A stretch of DNA of 64,000 nt from Chryseobacterium sp. MYb264 (GTDB lineage: Bacteria > Bacteroidota > Bacteroidia > Flavobacteriales > Weeksellaceae), in assembly GCF_035974275.1 (NCBI RefSeq), contig NZ_CP142422.1:930001-994000 (forward strand), read 5' to 3'. The notes under the pieces were generated by a model. It saw only the letters and a program-made list of their open reading frames with translations. It did no database searches and was not told the origin of the DNA. The translations under genes were made by a program, and so were the position numbers. Positions 26,556-36,092 of this stretch are shown here, in pieces (position 1 is the stretch's first letter; every line of letters begins with the position of its first letter).

Positions 26556-27635
26556 TTAGTGGTGATCGTGGTGAGGCTCCTCAACCGCAGATCCGATAAA
26601 CAATGCTGTTAACATTGTAAAGATATAAGCCTGTAATGCTGCTACCAATACTTCCAACACATAGATAAATAATGATAAACCTAATGATACCGGAGTAATA
26701 GCATACGTTTGCATGATGAAGATCAACGCGATCAAACTCATGATGATGATGTGTCCTGCCGTCATGTTAGCAAAAAGACGAATCATCAATGCGAAAGGCT
26801 TAGTAATAATTCCTAATAATTCTACAGGAACCAAGATAATGTAAACCAAGATCTTTCCTGCGAAAGGCATGTTGCTTCCTAGTGGATCGAACATGTGCAT
26901 CCAATATGTTTTTCTACCGCTTAAGTTCACAATTAGTAAAGTGAATACCGCTAAAACCATTGTGAAAGCAATGTTACCAGTTGTATTTGCTGCTCCCGGA
27001 AGTAATCCTAAGATGTTAAGAACCCAGATGAACAAGAATAAAGTAACCAAATAAGGTACATATTTCTGATATCTTACAGATCCAATATTTTGAAGAGCGA
27101 TTTCGTCTCTTACGAAAACTACGATCGGCTCGATAAACTTAGCAATTCCTGAAGGAACCTGAGATTTTTTATAACTTGAAGCTGAAGCAAGACCAATAAT
27201 TAATAAGATCACTGCAGCTAATAACATTTGTGCAACAACTTTAGTAATAGAGAAGTCTAAAGGAACATCATTTGTTGGGTGACCTTCGTGCATATCCAAC
27301 GTTCCGTTTGCATCTGTTGCGTAGATTTTATTGTGGAATACTTTGTAAAATTTACCATCCACTTCTGCAACATTCTCCTCCTCGTGTCCGAATTTTTCTG
27401 AACTGAAAACTTTCAACCCATTATCCCATAAAATTACAGGCAAAGAAATTCCTACAGAATTGTGACCTTCACCCCAAAGATGCCAATTGTGAGCATCTGC
27501 AATATGGTGCATAATAAATGGAACAGGATTGTACTTTTCCTCTTTTACGGTTTCCGTACTTCCTTCATGTGTTTCTGCAAAGCCGAAGCAGAAAACAATT
27601 AGATGCAGGACGATTAACAGTTTTTTAAAACTCAT
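26556..27635 (-). CDS. atpB: ATP synthase F0 subunit A
   Basis: A 359-residue subunit, longer than the usual ~270. Residues 1-20 look like a signal peptide (LLIVLHLIVFCFGFAETHEG) followed by about 110 periplasmic residues before the first core helix, a layout common in Bacteroidota. The essential arginine lies in LMIRLFANMTAGH, and the C-terminus is His-rich (EEPHHDHH). It lies 85 bases after the small DUF6168-type protein. Confidence 0.95.
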   Translation of the reverse strand: MSFKKLLIVLHLIVFCFGFAETHEGSTETVKEEKYNPVPFIMHHIADAHNWHLWGEGHNSVGISLPVILWDNGLKVFSSEKFGHEEENVAEVDGKFYKVFHNKIYATDANGTLDMHEGHPTNDVPLDFSITKVVAQMLLAAVILLIIGLASASSYKKSQVPSGIAKFIEPIVVFVRDEIALQNIGSVRYQKYVPYLVTLFLFIWVLNILGLLPGAANTTGNIAFTMVLAVFTLLIVNLSGRKTYWMHMFDPLGSNMPFAGKILVYIILVPVELLGIITKPFALMIRLFANMTAGHIIIMSLIALIFIMQTYAITPVSLGLSLFIYVLEVLVAALQAYIFTMLTALFIGSAVEEPHHDHH

Positions 27636-27720
27636 AACTAGATTCTATTTCTAAAATTTTTGCAAAAATATAAAATTATATTCTATTTTTAGTAATTCTT
27701 TAATTTATTATGACATGATA

Positions 27721-28089
27721 TTAGTCTTGTTTTTTCACCAGCCTAAGAACAAAAAAAACTTCTATTATAAGGTAAATCCAGTATATAATGAAGTAGGGCA
27801 CGATATTTAGCCTAAAATCCTTCTGGAAAAGTGCAATGTATCCCATCGCAAAAAATTTAAAAACTACAAATCCAAGAAAAATAAATCCTATAATATTCTT
27901 TTTTTCTAAGGCAAAAACGATTAAAATCGTTAATAAACCGATGAACGTAATAAAAAACATCAGAAAATGAATTTTGAAATTAAGATTTAAAATCCCATTC
28001 TCCATTAACAGATATTGCGAAGCAAATAATACCGCGGACAACAATAAAAATAATCCCAGTCCTTTAAAAACAATTGTAGCCTTTTCCAT
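27721..28089 (-). CDS. Small membrane protein upstream of atpB (DUF6168-like)
   Basis: The protein is 122 residues from ATG 28089 (MEKATIVFKGLGLFLLL); the frame extends six residues further but with no support. Four hydrophobic helices are seen, the last ending FVLRLVKKQD. It occupies the atpI position as first gene of the ATP synthase run but does not look like AtpI. I recall such proteins as DUF6168 in flavobacterial atp operons; function unknown. A TAnnTTTG box (TAGTTTTG, 28096-28103) lies just upstream on the minus strand. Confidence 0.75.
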   Translation of the reverse strand: MEKATIVFKGLGLFLLLSAVLFASQYLLMENGILNLNFKIHFLMFFITFIGLLTILIVFALEKKNIIGFIFLGFVVFKFFAMGYIALFQKDFRLNIVPYFIIYWIYLIIEVFFVLRLVKKQD

Positions 28090-28355
28090 TGGCTGCAAAA
28101 CTACCAAAATTTATTAATATCCTTATATATATGGTAGGAAATAAAAAAGGGAAACCTTTTTAAGTTAAAAGTAGAAAGTAAAAAGAGCCAAGTGTGTGAG
28201 GTGATTGGAAGCGGGAGGATGGAAGATTGGGGTTACGCATAGTCAAAAAAACAAAACTTTCTCTTTTTCGTTGAGTTTTTGGCTTTCAGAAGATTTCTTA
28301 TCTCAAACTAAGGTTATTTAATTTATCTTTGAGAGATGCACCTTCTATCCTATTT

Positions 28356-30185
28356 ATGATGAAAATATTTTTACAATTAACTCTATTCTTAGTAAGCACC
28401 ACGATGTGCTCTCAACAAAATATTACCAGTAAGCAAATCAATGAAAATCTCGATATTGAAGCATTTTCACAATCTTCTGAAGATAAAAATATATTGAAAG
28501 GAAATGTTTTTTCTGTAAAAAATTATACTTCTGACAGCAATCAGAAAAAATCAAAAGATGATAAGATACTTGAAGGAAAAACGTTGCACTTGGTAAATCA
28601 CACTATTTACAGAAAGGATGGCAGAAGAAGTTTCCGAAAAGAAATTTCAGGAAGCAGTCTTTCAACTTCAACCTATTATTATAATGAATCTTCCGAAAAT
28701 TTAGTTTTAAAAGAAGATGAATATGATAGCGAATATGGGAAATCTCAATATTCAAATTGGTTTTTCTACGATAAAAACCAAATCGTTTCTGAGGAAATTA
28801 GACTAGAAAAAAATGGAACAAAAACATCTTTAAGTAATTATACAAGGTACAAAATACAAGATTCTGCAAGTCAGAAAACAATAACCGTTTCTCAGATTGG
28901 TTCAGACAGTCTTTCGAGTCCTGACAAAATCTATATTTTCGATCAAAAAAATTTAACAAAGATAAATCCGCTTTACCAGTCTAAAGTTCAAAAATTATCC
29001 TTACTGAACGATGTTTATAAACTTTATGAAATTGAAAATTATGTTGTTGAAGGCAGAAAAGTTTATTTTAAATATGATAAAAAAGGTCATATGATATCAG
29101 AGATTTGGTACAATGAAAAAGGATTAGAAAATAAAACTGAATTCACTTATAATACTGATTATACAGAAACTATAGAATCTGATTATCATCTTTTGGGAAC
29201 TGAAATCTCTTCAAAAAACTATAAAAAGTACGATCAATACGCTAATCTGACTTTTAGCCAAACCAAATATTATGATGGTTCAATAGGAAGTGTCGAGGAA
29301 TTTGAATATCAATATGACAAAGAAGGAAACTGGATTGTAAAAAAGAAATTTTACAGCGAAGCAAATAAAGGAATTATCGGAAAGAAAAATCTGACTTCTA
29401 TTGAAATCCGGGAAATTGAATATTACACAAAAGATCAGCAACAAAAGAATAATAAACTTCCGCAAATACCGGAAATCATTAATAAAATAAGAGAAACACT
29501 CCCTGAAATTACACAGGAAAAAGATTCTTATCTGAATGAGAAAAAACGTGCCATCGAAAATAATTCTTACGATTCGGAAATCACTGTAAAAGAATCTGAT
29601 GATATTAAGAGTTTCACGCCAAAATATTGGGAATTAAAAGAAATTGCTTATGGAAATTTAGATGATGATGAAAACGACGAAGCTGCCGCAGTTTACGAAA
29701 TGCCAAATACAGATCGTGAAGATGCAGAACAAGTACTTGCCATTTATAAAAAACAAGATGGAAAGTGGAAAATCATTTATCAGACTTCTGCCCCACTACT
29801 TTCGTCACAAAGCGGTGGAATGATGGGAAATCCCTTCAACGGAATTTCTATTGCTAAAAAATGCATCGTCATCAATCATTTTGGAGGAAGCAGAGATAAA
29901 TGGGAATATACGCATCGTTATCGTTTTCAGCACAGCGATTGGTATCTCATCGGTGCATCGGCAAGTTTTGGTGCCCCGTGTGATAAGATGGTAAAATTCG
30001 ACTATAATATTAGCACTGGCGATGCTACTTATCAGAAAACAGTTGAAAATTGCGACAATGGAGAGAAAAAAATACTACAATCTCAAAAACTAAATAAAAA
30101 AATAGCACCTCCTAAAATGAACGACGTGATTCCCGGAGATTCTACTTTTAAATTCCCGAATGTGAAAAATGAAATTTATTATTAA
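28356..30185 (+). CDS. Large secreted protein of unknown function
   Basis: A 609-residue protein with a signal peptide (MMKIFLQLTLFLVSTTMCSQ); ATG codons at 28356 and 28359 are both possible, and the TTG at 28329 is unlikely. Residues 70-370 consist of beta-rich segments with YNESSENLVLKEDEYDSEYG-like and KYDKKGHMISEIWYNEKG-like units, recalling YD-type repeats. The last 180 residues (AYGNLDDDENDEAAAVYEM, then KWKIIYQTSAPLL) resemble the FG-GAP/VCBS-like domains seen in secreted proteins. No family is confirmed and no sorting domain is present. Confidence 0.7.
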   Translation: MMKIFLQLTLFLVSTTMCSQQNITSKQINENLDIEAFSQSSEDKNILKGNVFSVKNYTSDSNQKKSKDDKILEGKTLHLVNHTIYRKDGRRSFRKEISGSSLSTSTYYYNESSENLVLKEDEYDSEYGKSQYSNWFFYDKNQIVSEEIRLEKNGTKTSLSNYTRYKIQDSASQKTITVSQIGSDSLSSPDKIYIFDQKNLTKINPLYQSKVQKLSLLNDVYKLYEIENYVVEGRKVYFKYDKKGHMISEIWYNEKGLENKTEFTYNTDYTETIESDYHLLGTEISSKNYKKYDQYANLTFSQTKYYDGSIGSVEEFEYQYDKEGNWIVKKKFYSEANKGIIGKKNLTSIEIREIEYYTKDQQQKNNKLPQIPEIINKIRETLPEITQEKDSYLNEKKRAIENNSYDSEITVKESDDIKSFTPKYWELKEIAYGNLDDDENDEAAAVYEMPNTDREDAEQVLAIYKKQDGKWKIIYQTSAPLLSSQSGGMMGNPFNGISIAKKCIVINHFGGSRDKWEYTHRYRFQHSDWYLIGASASFGAPCDKMVKFDYNISTGDATYQKTVENCDNGEKKILQSQKLNKKIAPPKMNDVIPGDSTFKFPNVKNEIYY

Positions 30186-30270
30186 TTCAAAACTTTTTAA
30201 ATATCAATCATCTCAAGGTTATTAAAGAGAAAATTGTTACTTTTGCAAACCATATAATATATATAATAGT

Positions 30271-31632
30271 ATGTTTAATAGTTTACAGGATAAATTAGAC
30301 AAAGCACTTCATAATATTTCCGGGCGTGGAAAAATCACCGAGATCAACGTTGCGGAAACCGTAAAAGAAATTCGTAGAGCATTGGTAGACGCCGATGTTA
30401 ACTATAAAGTTGCCAAAGATCTTACTAAAAGAGTTCAGGATAAAGCACTAGGACAAGACGTTCTTACATCGCTTACACCGGGACAGTTGATGACGAAAAT
30501 CGTTCACGACGAATTGGTAGATTTAATGGGTGGTTCTCAGGAAGGAATCAACCTTTCAGGAAAACCTTCTGTGATTTTAATTGCAGGTCTTCAGGGTTCT
30601 GGTAAGACTACTTTCTCAGGAAAATTAGCAAATTATCTAAAGACAAAAAGAAATAAAAAACCTCTTTTGGTAGCATGTGACGTTTATCGTCCGGCTGCGA
30701 TCGACCAGCTAAAAGTTTTGGGTGGGCAAATCGGGGTTCCCGTTTTCACAGAAGAAGGTTCTATGGATCCTTCAAGCATCTCTCAAAATGCAATTAATTT
30801 TGCTAAAGCTAATGGTCACGACGTAGTAATCGTAGATACCGCAGGTCGTTTAGCGATCGATGAGCAGATGATGAAGGAAATTAAAACCGTTCACTCTGTT
30901 ATTGCGCCTAATGAAACTCTTTTCGTTGTAGATTCAATGACGGGACAGGATGCGGTGAATACTGCAAAAGCGTTCAACGATACATTGAATTTTGACGGGG
31001 TTGTTTTAACGAAATTAGACGGTGATACTCGTGGTGGAGCTGCTTTAACGATTCGTTCTGTGGTTGAAAAACCAATCAAATTCATCTCTACAGGTGAGAA
31101 AATGGAAGCTTTAGACCTTTTCTACCCTGAAAGAATGGCAGACAGAATCTTGGGAATGGGAGACGTTGTTTCCTTGGTAGAAAGAGCTCAGGAGCAGTTT
31201 GACGAAGAGGAAGCAAAAAAACTTCACAAGAAAATCGCTAAAAACGAGTTTGGTTTTGATGATTTCTTAAAACAAATCAATCAAATCAAAAAAATGGGGA
31301 ATATGAAGGATTTGATGGGAATGATTCCTGGTGTTGGAAAAGCCATTAAAGATGTTGAAATCAGCGATGACGCATTCAAACACATTGAAGCGATCATCCA
31401 TTCTATGACTCCGGACGAAAGAAGAAGACCTTCTATTATCAATACGCAAAGAAAAAACAGAATTGCTAAAGGTGCGGGAAGAAAAATTGAAGACGTAAAC
31501 CAATTGATGAAGCAATTCGACCAGATGGGTAAAATGATGAAGATGATGCAAGGCCCTCAAGGTAAGCAAATGATGCAAATGATGAGCAAAATGCCAAATA
31601 TGCCTGGAATGGGCGGAATGTTCGGCAAATAA
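30271..31632 (+). CDS. ffh: Signal recognition particle protein Ffh
   Basis: A 453-residue SRP GTPase: N domain, G domain with GLQGSGKTTFSGKLA, DTAGRLAIDEQMM and TKLDGDTRGGAALT, and the Met-rich M domain ending MMSKMPNMPGMGGMFGK. It binds 4.5S RNA and signal sequences at the ribosome. The TM2 gene follows in the same direction. Confidence 0.97.
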   Translation: MFNSLQDKLDKALHNISGRGKITEINVAETVKEIRRALVDADVNYKVAKDLTKRVQDKALGQDVLTSLTPGQLMTKIVHDELVDLMGGSQEGINLSGKPSVILIAGLQGSGKTTFSGKLANYLKTKRNKKPLLVACDVYRPAAIDQLKVLGGQIGVPVFTEEGSMDPSSISQNAINFAKANGHDVVIVDTAGRLAIDEQMMKEIKTVHSVIAPNETLFVVDSMTGQDAVNTAKAFNDTLNFDGVVLTKLDGDTRGGAALTIRSVVEKPIKFISTGEKMEALDLFYPERMADRILGMGDVVSLVERAQEQFDEEEAKKLHKKIAKNEFGFDDFLKQINQIKKMGNMKDLMGMIPGVGKAIKDVEISDDAFKHIEAIIHSMTPDERRRPSIINTQRKNRIAKGAGRKIEDVNQLMKQFDQMGKMMKMMQGPQGKQMMQMMSKMPNMPGMGGMFGK

Positions 31633-31680
31633 GCAACCCAAACACAACACACCAAATAAACATTTTTAAAATATTACACT

Positions 31681-31950
31681 ATGGAAACTTATGAAAAGCA
31701 AGGAAATTACGTTCCTCAACCTTACAAGTCTGAAAAGAAAATAACAGCGGGAATTTTGGGAATTCTACTAGGCGGATTTGGAGTGCATAAATTTTATTTA
31801 GGCTACACCAAAGCGGGTATTATTCAATTATTATTAAGCTTGTTATGTATTGGCGGACTTATCGGTTTAATTGAGGGAATTATTTACCTTACAAAATCTG
31901 ATGAGGAATTTGACAGAACCTACGTTCAGAACCAAAAAGAATGGTTTTAA
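31681..31950 (+). CDS. TM2 domain membrane protein
   Basis: An 89-residue protein with a TM2 domain: KKITAGILGILLGGFGVHKF followed by YLGYTKAGIIQLLL and IEGIIYLTKSDEEFDRTY. The two-helix domain is common in bacteria; function is unknown. It lies 48 bases after ffh. Confidence 0.85.
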   Translation: METYEKQGNYVPQPYKSEKKITAGILGILLGGFGVHKFYLGYTKAGIIQLLLSLLCIGGLIGLIEGIIYLTKSDEEFDRTYVQNQKEWF

Positions 31951-31978
31951 GCTAATTGAATTGTCATTTCAAAATAAT

Positions 31979-32008
31979 AAAACCGACTCAAAAATGAGTC
32001 GGTTTTTT
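31979..32008. terminator. Bidirectional terminator between TM2 and beta-barrel genes
   Basis: A perfect 12-bp stem, AAAACCGACTCA and TGAGTCGGTTTT, with A and T runs on both sides lies between convergent genes. Confidence 0.88.
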
Positions 32009-32033
32009 CGTTTTTAGCTTTAAAATAACCAGA

Positions 32034-32666
32034 TTATTTATCAGATTTCTGAGCTTTAGCTTTGATGAAGTAAGAGAAACCTACGTTTACACCGAAGTTA
32101 TTTCTTGTTGTTTTAACCTCTGTATTAAGAACGGTATTCTTAGTGTAGAACTGATCAAAACCAAGTCCTAAATTGATTCCTAAAGACGGTGTAGCCATAT
32201 ACGTTACACCAGCTTTAGCCTTCCACGTTAAACCATCATTTTTAGCATCTGCATTAAAAGCAGCCCCAGAAGAAAGACTGTATTTTTCTTTATAAGTAGC
32301 ATACCCGATACCCGCTCCTACGAATGGGAAAAATTTACTTCCTGTATTGAAATAATACGTTGCAGTTGGCATTACAGAAAATGTAGTATTTGTTAATTTA
32401 TCTCCGTCAAACTTGTTTGTATTGCTGTTGAATCCTAAATCAATTCCTACAGCCAAACCGTCGATTACGAAATATCCTACAGAAGGAGTAATAGAAAAGT
32501 TAGAGATTTTAGGCCCGTCGTTAGACTCTCCATTAGCTTTCACAGTAGAGCTTTGAGCGTTGAATCCTAACCCTGTGTTTCCGCTGATTACCCAGTCTCC
32601 TTTTGTCATTTGTGCATTTGACAATCCGAAAAGTGCCACAGCACCCGCTAATAATAATTTTTTCAT
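32034..32666 (-). CDS. Outer membrane beta-barrel protein, paralogue C
   Basis: A 210-residue protein with signal peptide MKKLLLAGAVALFGLSNAQ and alternating strands ending FGVNVGFSYFIKAKAQKSDK. It is the last of three intact paralogues sharing this leader, and belongs to the small outer-membrane beta-barrel (porin-like) group of Bacteroidota. Function is unknown. Confidence 0.85.
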   Translation of the reverse strand: MKKLLLAGAVALFGLSNAQMTKGDWVISGNTGLGFNAQSSTVKANGESNDGPKISNFSITPSVGYFVIDGLAVGIDLGFNSNTNKFDGDKLTNTTFSVMPTATYYFNTGSKFFPFVGAGIGYATYKEKYSLSSGAAFNADAKNDGLTWKAKAGVTYMATPSLGINLGLGFDQFYTKNTVLNTEVKTTRNNFGVNVGFSYFIKAKAQKSDK

Positions 32667-32702
32667 AGTTTTAATAATTTAAAGTATTAATTTGTTTATA
32701 TC

Positions 32703-33383
32703 TTATTGTTGATTATCTTTTTTATTGATCACATATTTTACCCCAAAGCTTACTGAAGAGAGATTCAACCCAAATTTTGAGTTATTCGCAGCTTTATCAA
32801 GATCTTTATACTTAAATCTGTCATATCCAAGCTCTCCTATTGTCGCTTCAACAGACCAATTTTTATTGATAAAATAATCCAATCCCGGCTTGATGTTTAC
32901 CCCAACAGAAGCAAACTTATATTCCGCAGATTGTGTATCCTCATACACGCTACCCGACATAAAATCTGTAGTCTGAGCTTTTATTTCAGTCTCGGTCTTA
33001 CCTACACGAACCGGAACTTCCAACTGTCCGAAGAAATACAATTTGTCAGATAAAGTCCAGTATTTCCTTACAAACGGAGCGATAACAAAACTTGGTTCTT
33101 TCGTTATAAATTCAACATTCATCGTATAGCTCCCTCCGTTAAAAGTTTGATTTGATATTCTTTTAGTATGCGAAAATCCCCAGCTTGCCCCTACCGCTAA
33201 ATTAGGCGCTACAAAAACACCTACACTTGGTAAAATTTTAAATTCCTTCTTGCTATCGTTGGTATTTTTATCTTCGTTTTTAGAATAATTTACCTGTCCT
33301 GAAATATAAACAGCTCCTCTGTTGATCTGAGCATTTGATAACCCAAAAAGTGTAATAGCAACTGCTAATATTAGTTTTTTCAT
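32703..33383 (-). CDS. Outer membrane beta-barrel protein, paralogue B
   Basis: A 226-residue protein with leader MKKLILAVAITLFGLSNAQ, then GAVYISGQVNYSKNED and SVGVFVAPNLAVGASWGFSH, closely parallel to paralogue A (TTYLSGTVNFSSNED, VGYFVGTNLAVGVGVGY). Both share RKYWTLSDKLYFFGQL-like and DYFINKNWSVEATIGELGY-like segments, so they are recent duplicates. No function is known. Confidence 0.85.
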   Translation of the reverse strand: MKKLILAVAITLFGLSNAQINRGAVYISGQVNYSKNEDKNTNDSKKEFKILPSVGVFVAPNLAVGASWGFSHTKRISNQTFNGGSYTMNVEFITKEPSFVIAPFVRKYWTLSDKLYFFGQLEVPVRVGKTETEIKAQTTDFMSGSVYEDTQSAEYKFASVGVNIKPGLDYFINKNWSVEATIGELGYDRFKYKDLDKAANNSKFGLNLSSVSFGVKYVINKKDNQQ

Positions 33384-33486
33384 GAATTAGTTTTAAATAT
33401 TTAAAGCTTAAAAATTTAGTATAAAAGCTTTCTTTTTATGTTGATTTTATTTATTGAGAACGTACTCTATCGCTTGGAATAGACGT

Positions 33487-33579
33487 CTACGGTATGGAAA
33501 TATAGACTGTTTCACCATAGACCTGAGCATTCGAACGCCCGAAAAGTGTGATAACACCTGTAAGAAATGTTTTATTCAT
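33487..33579 (-). pseudogene. Remnant of a fourth beta-barrel paralogue
   Basis: Thirty codons, MNKTFLTGVITLFGRSNAQV then YGETVYISIP and a stop, align with the leader and first strand of paralogues A and B. Nothing of the barrel follows, so only the 5' end survives. Confidence 0.7.
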
Positions 33580-33605
33580 GGTTTAAGTTTAGTTTTTATA
33601 TGGAG

Positions 33606-33636
33606 AAAAAGTCCCAAGAAAAATCTCAGGACTTTT
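33606..33636 (-). terminator. Terminator of beta-barrel paralogue A
   Basis: AAAAGTCC at 33607-33614 pairs with GGACTTTT at 33629-33636, 28 bases past the stop of paralogue A. Confidence 0.75.
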
Positions 33637-33664
33637 AGCTTTTTCAGCTTATATGTTTTGTTTA

Positions 33665-34273
33665 TTATTTAGCAAAAACATATTTAACACCGATTCCTAC
33701 TGACGCTAAGTCAAGACCGAAGTTATAGTTGTTTATACTTTTAGCATCTTTATATTTGAAGTTGCTATATCCAAACTCTCCGATTGTAGCCTCGATAGTC
33801 CAGTTTTTGTTCAAGAAATAATCTAAACCTGGCTTAACAGCAACACCGAATGAGTTAAATTTATCTTTTGATGAAGTAGAAACGTTTGCTACAGTAGCTT
33901 CGTTTTTATCGCTTCCAAACTCCATAGGAACTGAAAGTTGTCCGAAGATGTATAATTTCTCACCTAAAGTCCAGTATTTTCTTACGAAAGGCTCAACAAC
34001 AAAAGCTGATTTAGTAAATTTTGTATTTGTCACATCATTTTCTACTTTATTTGTAGACTGAGTGTAACCTACACCAACCCCAACTGCTAAGTTAGTACCA
34101 ACGAAATAACCCACTGTAGGAACTAATGTTAGTTTGTCGATTTTTCTGTCTGTATTATTATCCTCGTTTGAAGAAAAATTTACAGTTCCAGACAAATATG
34201 TAGTTCCTTTAGCGATTTGAGCGTTTGATAAACCGAAAAGTGCAATAGCACCTGCTAATAATACTTTTTTCAT
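33665..34273 (-). CDS. Outer membrane beta-barrel protein, paralogue A
   Basis: A 202-residue protein with leader MKKVLLAGAIALFGLSNAQ and strands including KLTLVPTVGYFVGTNLAVGV and RKYWTLGEKLYIFGQLSVPM, ending GLDLASVGIGVKYVFAK (aromatic C-terminal strand). It is the first gene of the array. Confidence 0.86.
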   Translation of the reverse strand: MKKVLLAGAIALFGLSNAQIAKGTTYLSGTVNFSSNEDNNTDRKIDKLTLVPTVGYFVGTNLAVGVGVGYTQSTNKVENDVTNTKFTKSAFVVEPFVRKYWTLGEKLYIFGQLSVPMEFGSDKNEATVANVSTSSKDKFNSFGVAVKPGLDYFLNKNWTIEATIGEFGYSNFKYKDAKSINNYNFGLDLASVGIGVKYVFAK

Positions 34274-34592
34274 TTTTAAAAAATTTTAATACTTTCTGAG
34301 GGCAAAATTACAGTGGTACCCGCTAATATTAAAATTTGTTAATGTGATTAATATCATTGATGAATATTGGTAATTTTCGATAATAAACCGTATTAATTAA
34401 AGCACTTTGATTTTTTCTCAATATTTTGAATGAAAAGACAACAATTTTTCAACTGTAGTTGAAAAACGTTTACTTTATTAAATCTTAATATAACGATAAA
34501 TTCAAGTTAAAATCAAGGTTTTTGGCCTTTAAAATTAAGCTTAATATGTTAAAATTAATTCTTCTTAACATAAAATTTCATGCCAATTCAAT
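34274..34592. other. AT-rich spacer upstream of the beta-barrel array
   Basis: No gene is present. It holds the likely promoter region of paralogue A and a perfect 10-bp inverted repeat around 34445-34466 (TTTTTCAACT-GT-AGTTGAAAAA), which could be an attenuator or operator. Confidence 0.45.
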
Positions 34593-34620
34593 AAAAAAAG
34601 CGGAACAAATCTTGTCCCGC
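34593..34620 (-). terminator. Terminator after the barrel relic
   Basis: GCGGAACA at 34600-34607 pairs with TGTCCCGC at 34613-34620 with one mismatch, followed by a minus-strand T run. Confidence 0.65.
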
Positions 34621-34646
34621 CTTGTATTTTTAAGATTTTAATGCTC

Positions 34647-34832
34647 TTAGTTTCCTCCAAATTTGAAACCTACACCGATTTGTGCAAAGCTATTCGTTAC
34701 TTTTCCATCTCCAGCATCTTTCGCAAGATTAGAAATACCATAATTGTATCTAGCATCGAAGATTAATCCGTTTTCCAGCCTATATTCTGCACCAATAAAA
34801 GGAGTAATATTCAATTTCTTATAAATACCTGA
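34647..34832 (-). pseudogene. C-terminal remnant of a porin-like beta-barrel
   Basis: The frame reads KKLNITPFIGAEYRLENG, then LIFDARYNYGISNLAKDAG and TNSFAQIGVGFKFGGN before the stop, the last strands of a PorT-like outer membrane barrel. A stop occurs just upstream and no start or leader is found, so the 5' two-thirds are gone. It differs from paralogues A-C. Confidence 0.7.
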
Positions 34833-34934
34833 TCATTCTCAATCCAGGAATGTTCAGGCCTCCGTCATATAGTTTTTGCTTTAGCAGAGAACAGCTATTC
34901 CAAAGTCAGCCGATCCTTTTTTGCTCAGAAAGAC

Positions 34935-34968
34935 AAAAGCGAAGTTAACCCGTAATGGACTTCGCTTT
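34935..34968 (-). terminator. Terminator of phoH
   Basis: AAAGCGAAGT pairs with ACTTCGCTTT across a 13-base loop, with A/T runs, 33 bases past the PhoH stop. Confidence 0.75.
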
Positions 34969-35000
34969 ATTTATTTTAAAAGGTATACTTTATTAACGCC

Positions 35001-35960
35001 CTAATCATTTCGCTGTCTCTTGTCTTCAGCGTTATAAGCCAGAATAATTTTCTTTACAACAGGGTGTCTTACCACATCTTCTTCTGTTAAATGCACAAAA
35101 CCGATCTCCTTAACATCCTTCAGGATTCTCATTGCTTCTTTTAATCCGGATTGTTGCTTTGGCGGCAAATCTACCTGACTAGGATCCCCCGTAATAATAA
35201 ATTTCGCATTCATACCCATTCTTGTTAAAAACATTTTCATCTGAGAATGCGTGGTATTTTGGGCTTCATCCAAAATTACAAAAGCATCATCCAGCGTCCT
35301 ACCTCTCATAAAAGCCAATGGTGCCACCTCAATCACTTTTTTCTCGATAAAACCTTCCAGTTTTTCATGAGGAATCATATCACGAAGCGCATCATACAAA
35401 GGCTGTAAATAAGGATCCAATTTCTCCTTTAAATCACCCGGCAAAAACCCTAAACTCTCCCCCGCTTCCACTGCCGGTCTGGTTAGAACAATCCTTTTGA
35501 CCGACTTATCCCGCAGGGCTTTTGCGGCCAAAGCCACACTGGTATATGTTTTTCCGGTTCCCGCAGGTCCTATGGCAAAAACCATATCTTTTTTCTCAGT
35601 TTCTTTTACTAATTTTTTAAGATTGGTGGTTTTAGCCTTAATAACTTTACCGTTTACCCCTTTTACGATAATATCCTGGTCAAAAACCAATTGTTTTTCG
35701 TTTTCGTCTTTCAGATTGAGAATATTTTCAACGTCTTTAAGATCAATCGAATTATTTTTTGAAATAAATTTTACGATATCATCCAGTTTTTGTTTAAATA
35801 TATCTAAAGCCTCCTGATTACCCATCGCAAAGATATAATGATCTCTCCCTGTAATTTTAAGCGTCGGAAAGCTTGATTTTATCAAATTGAAATATTGGTT
35901 ATTAACTCCATAGAAGATTTTCGCATCGATATCTTCCAAATCATATGTTAATTCAAACAT
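35001..35960 (-). CDS. PhoH family ATPase
   Basis: A 319-residue protein with a P-loop in AIGPAGTGKTYTSVALAA near residue 130 and a Walker B in DAFVILDEAQNTTHSQMK. The N-terminal KH-like part (about residues 1-100) and the length match the bacterial PhoH (PhoL/YbeZ) family, often linked to RNA metabolism. It is divergent from the S-adenosylmethionine hydrolase-like gene. Confidence 0.9.
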   Translation of the reverse strand: MFELTYDLEDIDAKIFYGVNNQYFNLIKSSFPTLKITGRDHYIFAMGNQEALDIFKQKLDDIVKFISKNNSIDLKDVENILNLKDENEKQLVFDQDIIVKGVNGKVIKAKTTNLKKLVKETEKKDMVFAIGPAGTGKTYTSVALAAKALRDKSVKRIVLTRPAVEAGESLGFLPGDLKEKLDPYLQPLYDALRDMIPHEKLEGFIEKKVIEVAPLAFMRGRTLDDAFVILDEAQNTTHSQMKMFLTRMGMNAKFIITGDPSQVDLPPKQQSGLKEAMRILKDVKEIGFVHLTEEDVVRHPVVKKIILAYNAEDKRQRND

Positions 35961-36092
35961 GCAGTATTTTTATTTTTAGATTTTAAATTTAAAGCTTTTT
36001 TTGAAATTTATATCAAATTCTTTTCCATATTATTTCGGGCTTTCTTTTTATTTTAGATAAATTTGCAGTATTCGATTATTTCACTTCTATAC

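Noticed and set aside
22626..28089. Missing atpD and atpC interpreted as operon loss
   Set aside because: In Bacteroidota the beta and epsilon genes are normally encoded at a separate locus, so absence here is expected.
31267..31663. His- and Leu-rich frames antisense to ffh
   Set aside because: They are complements of the Met-rich M domain of Ffh and carry no independent signal.
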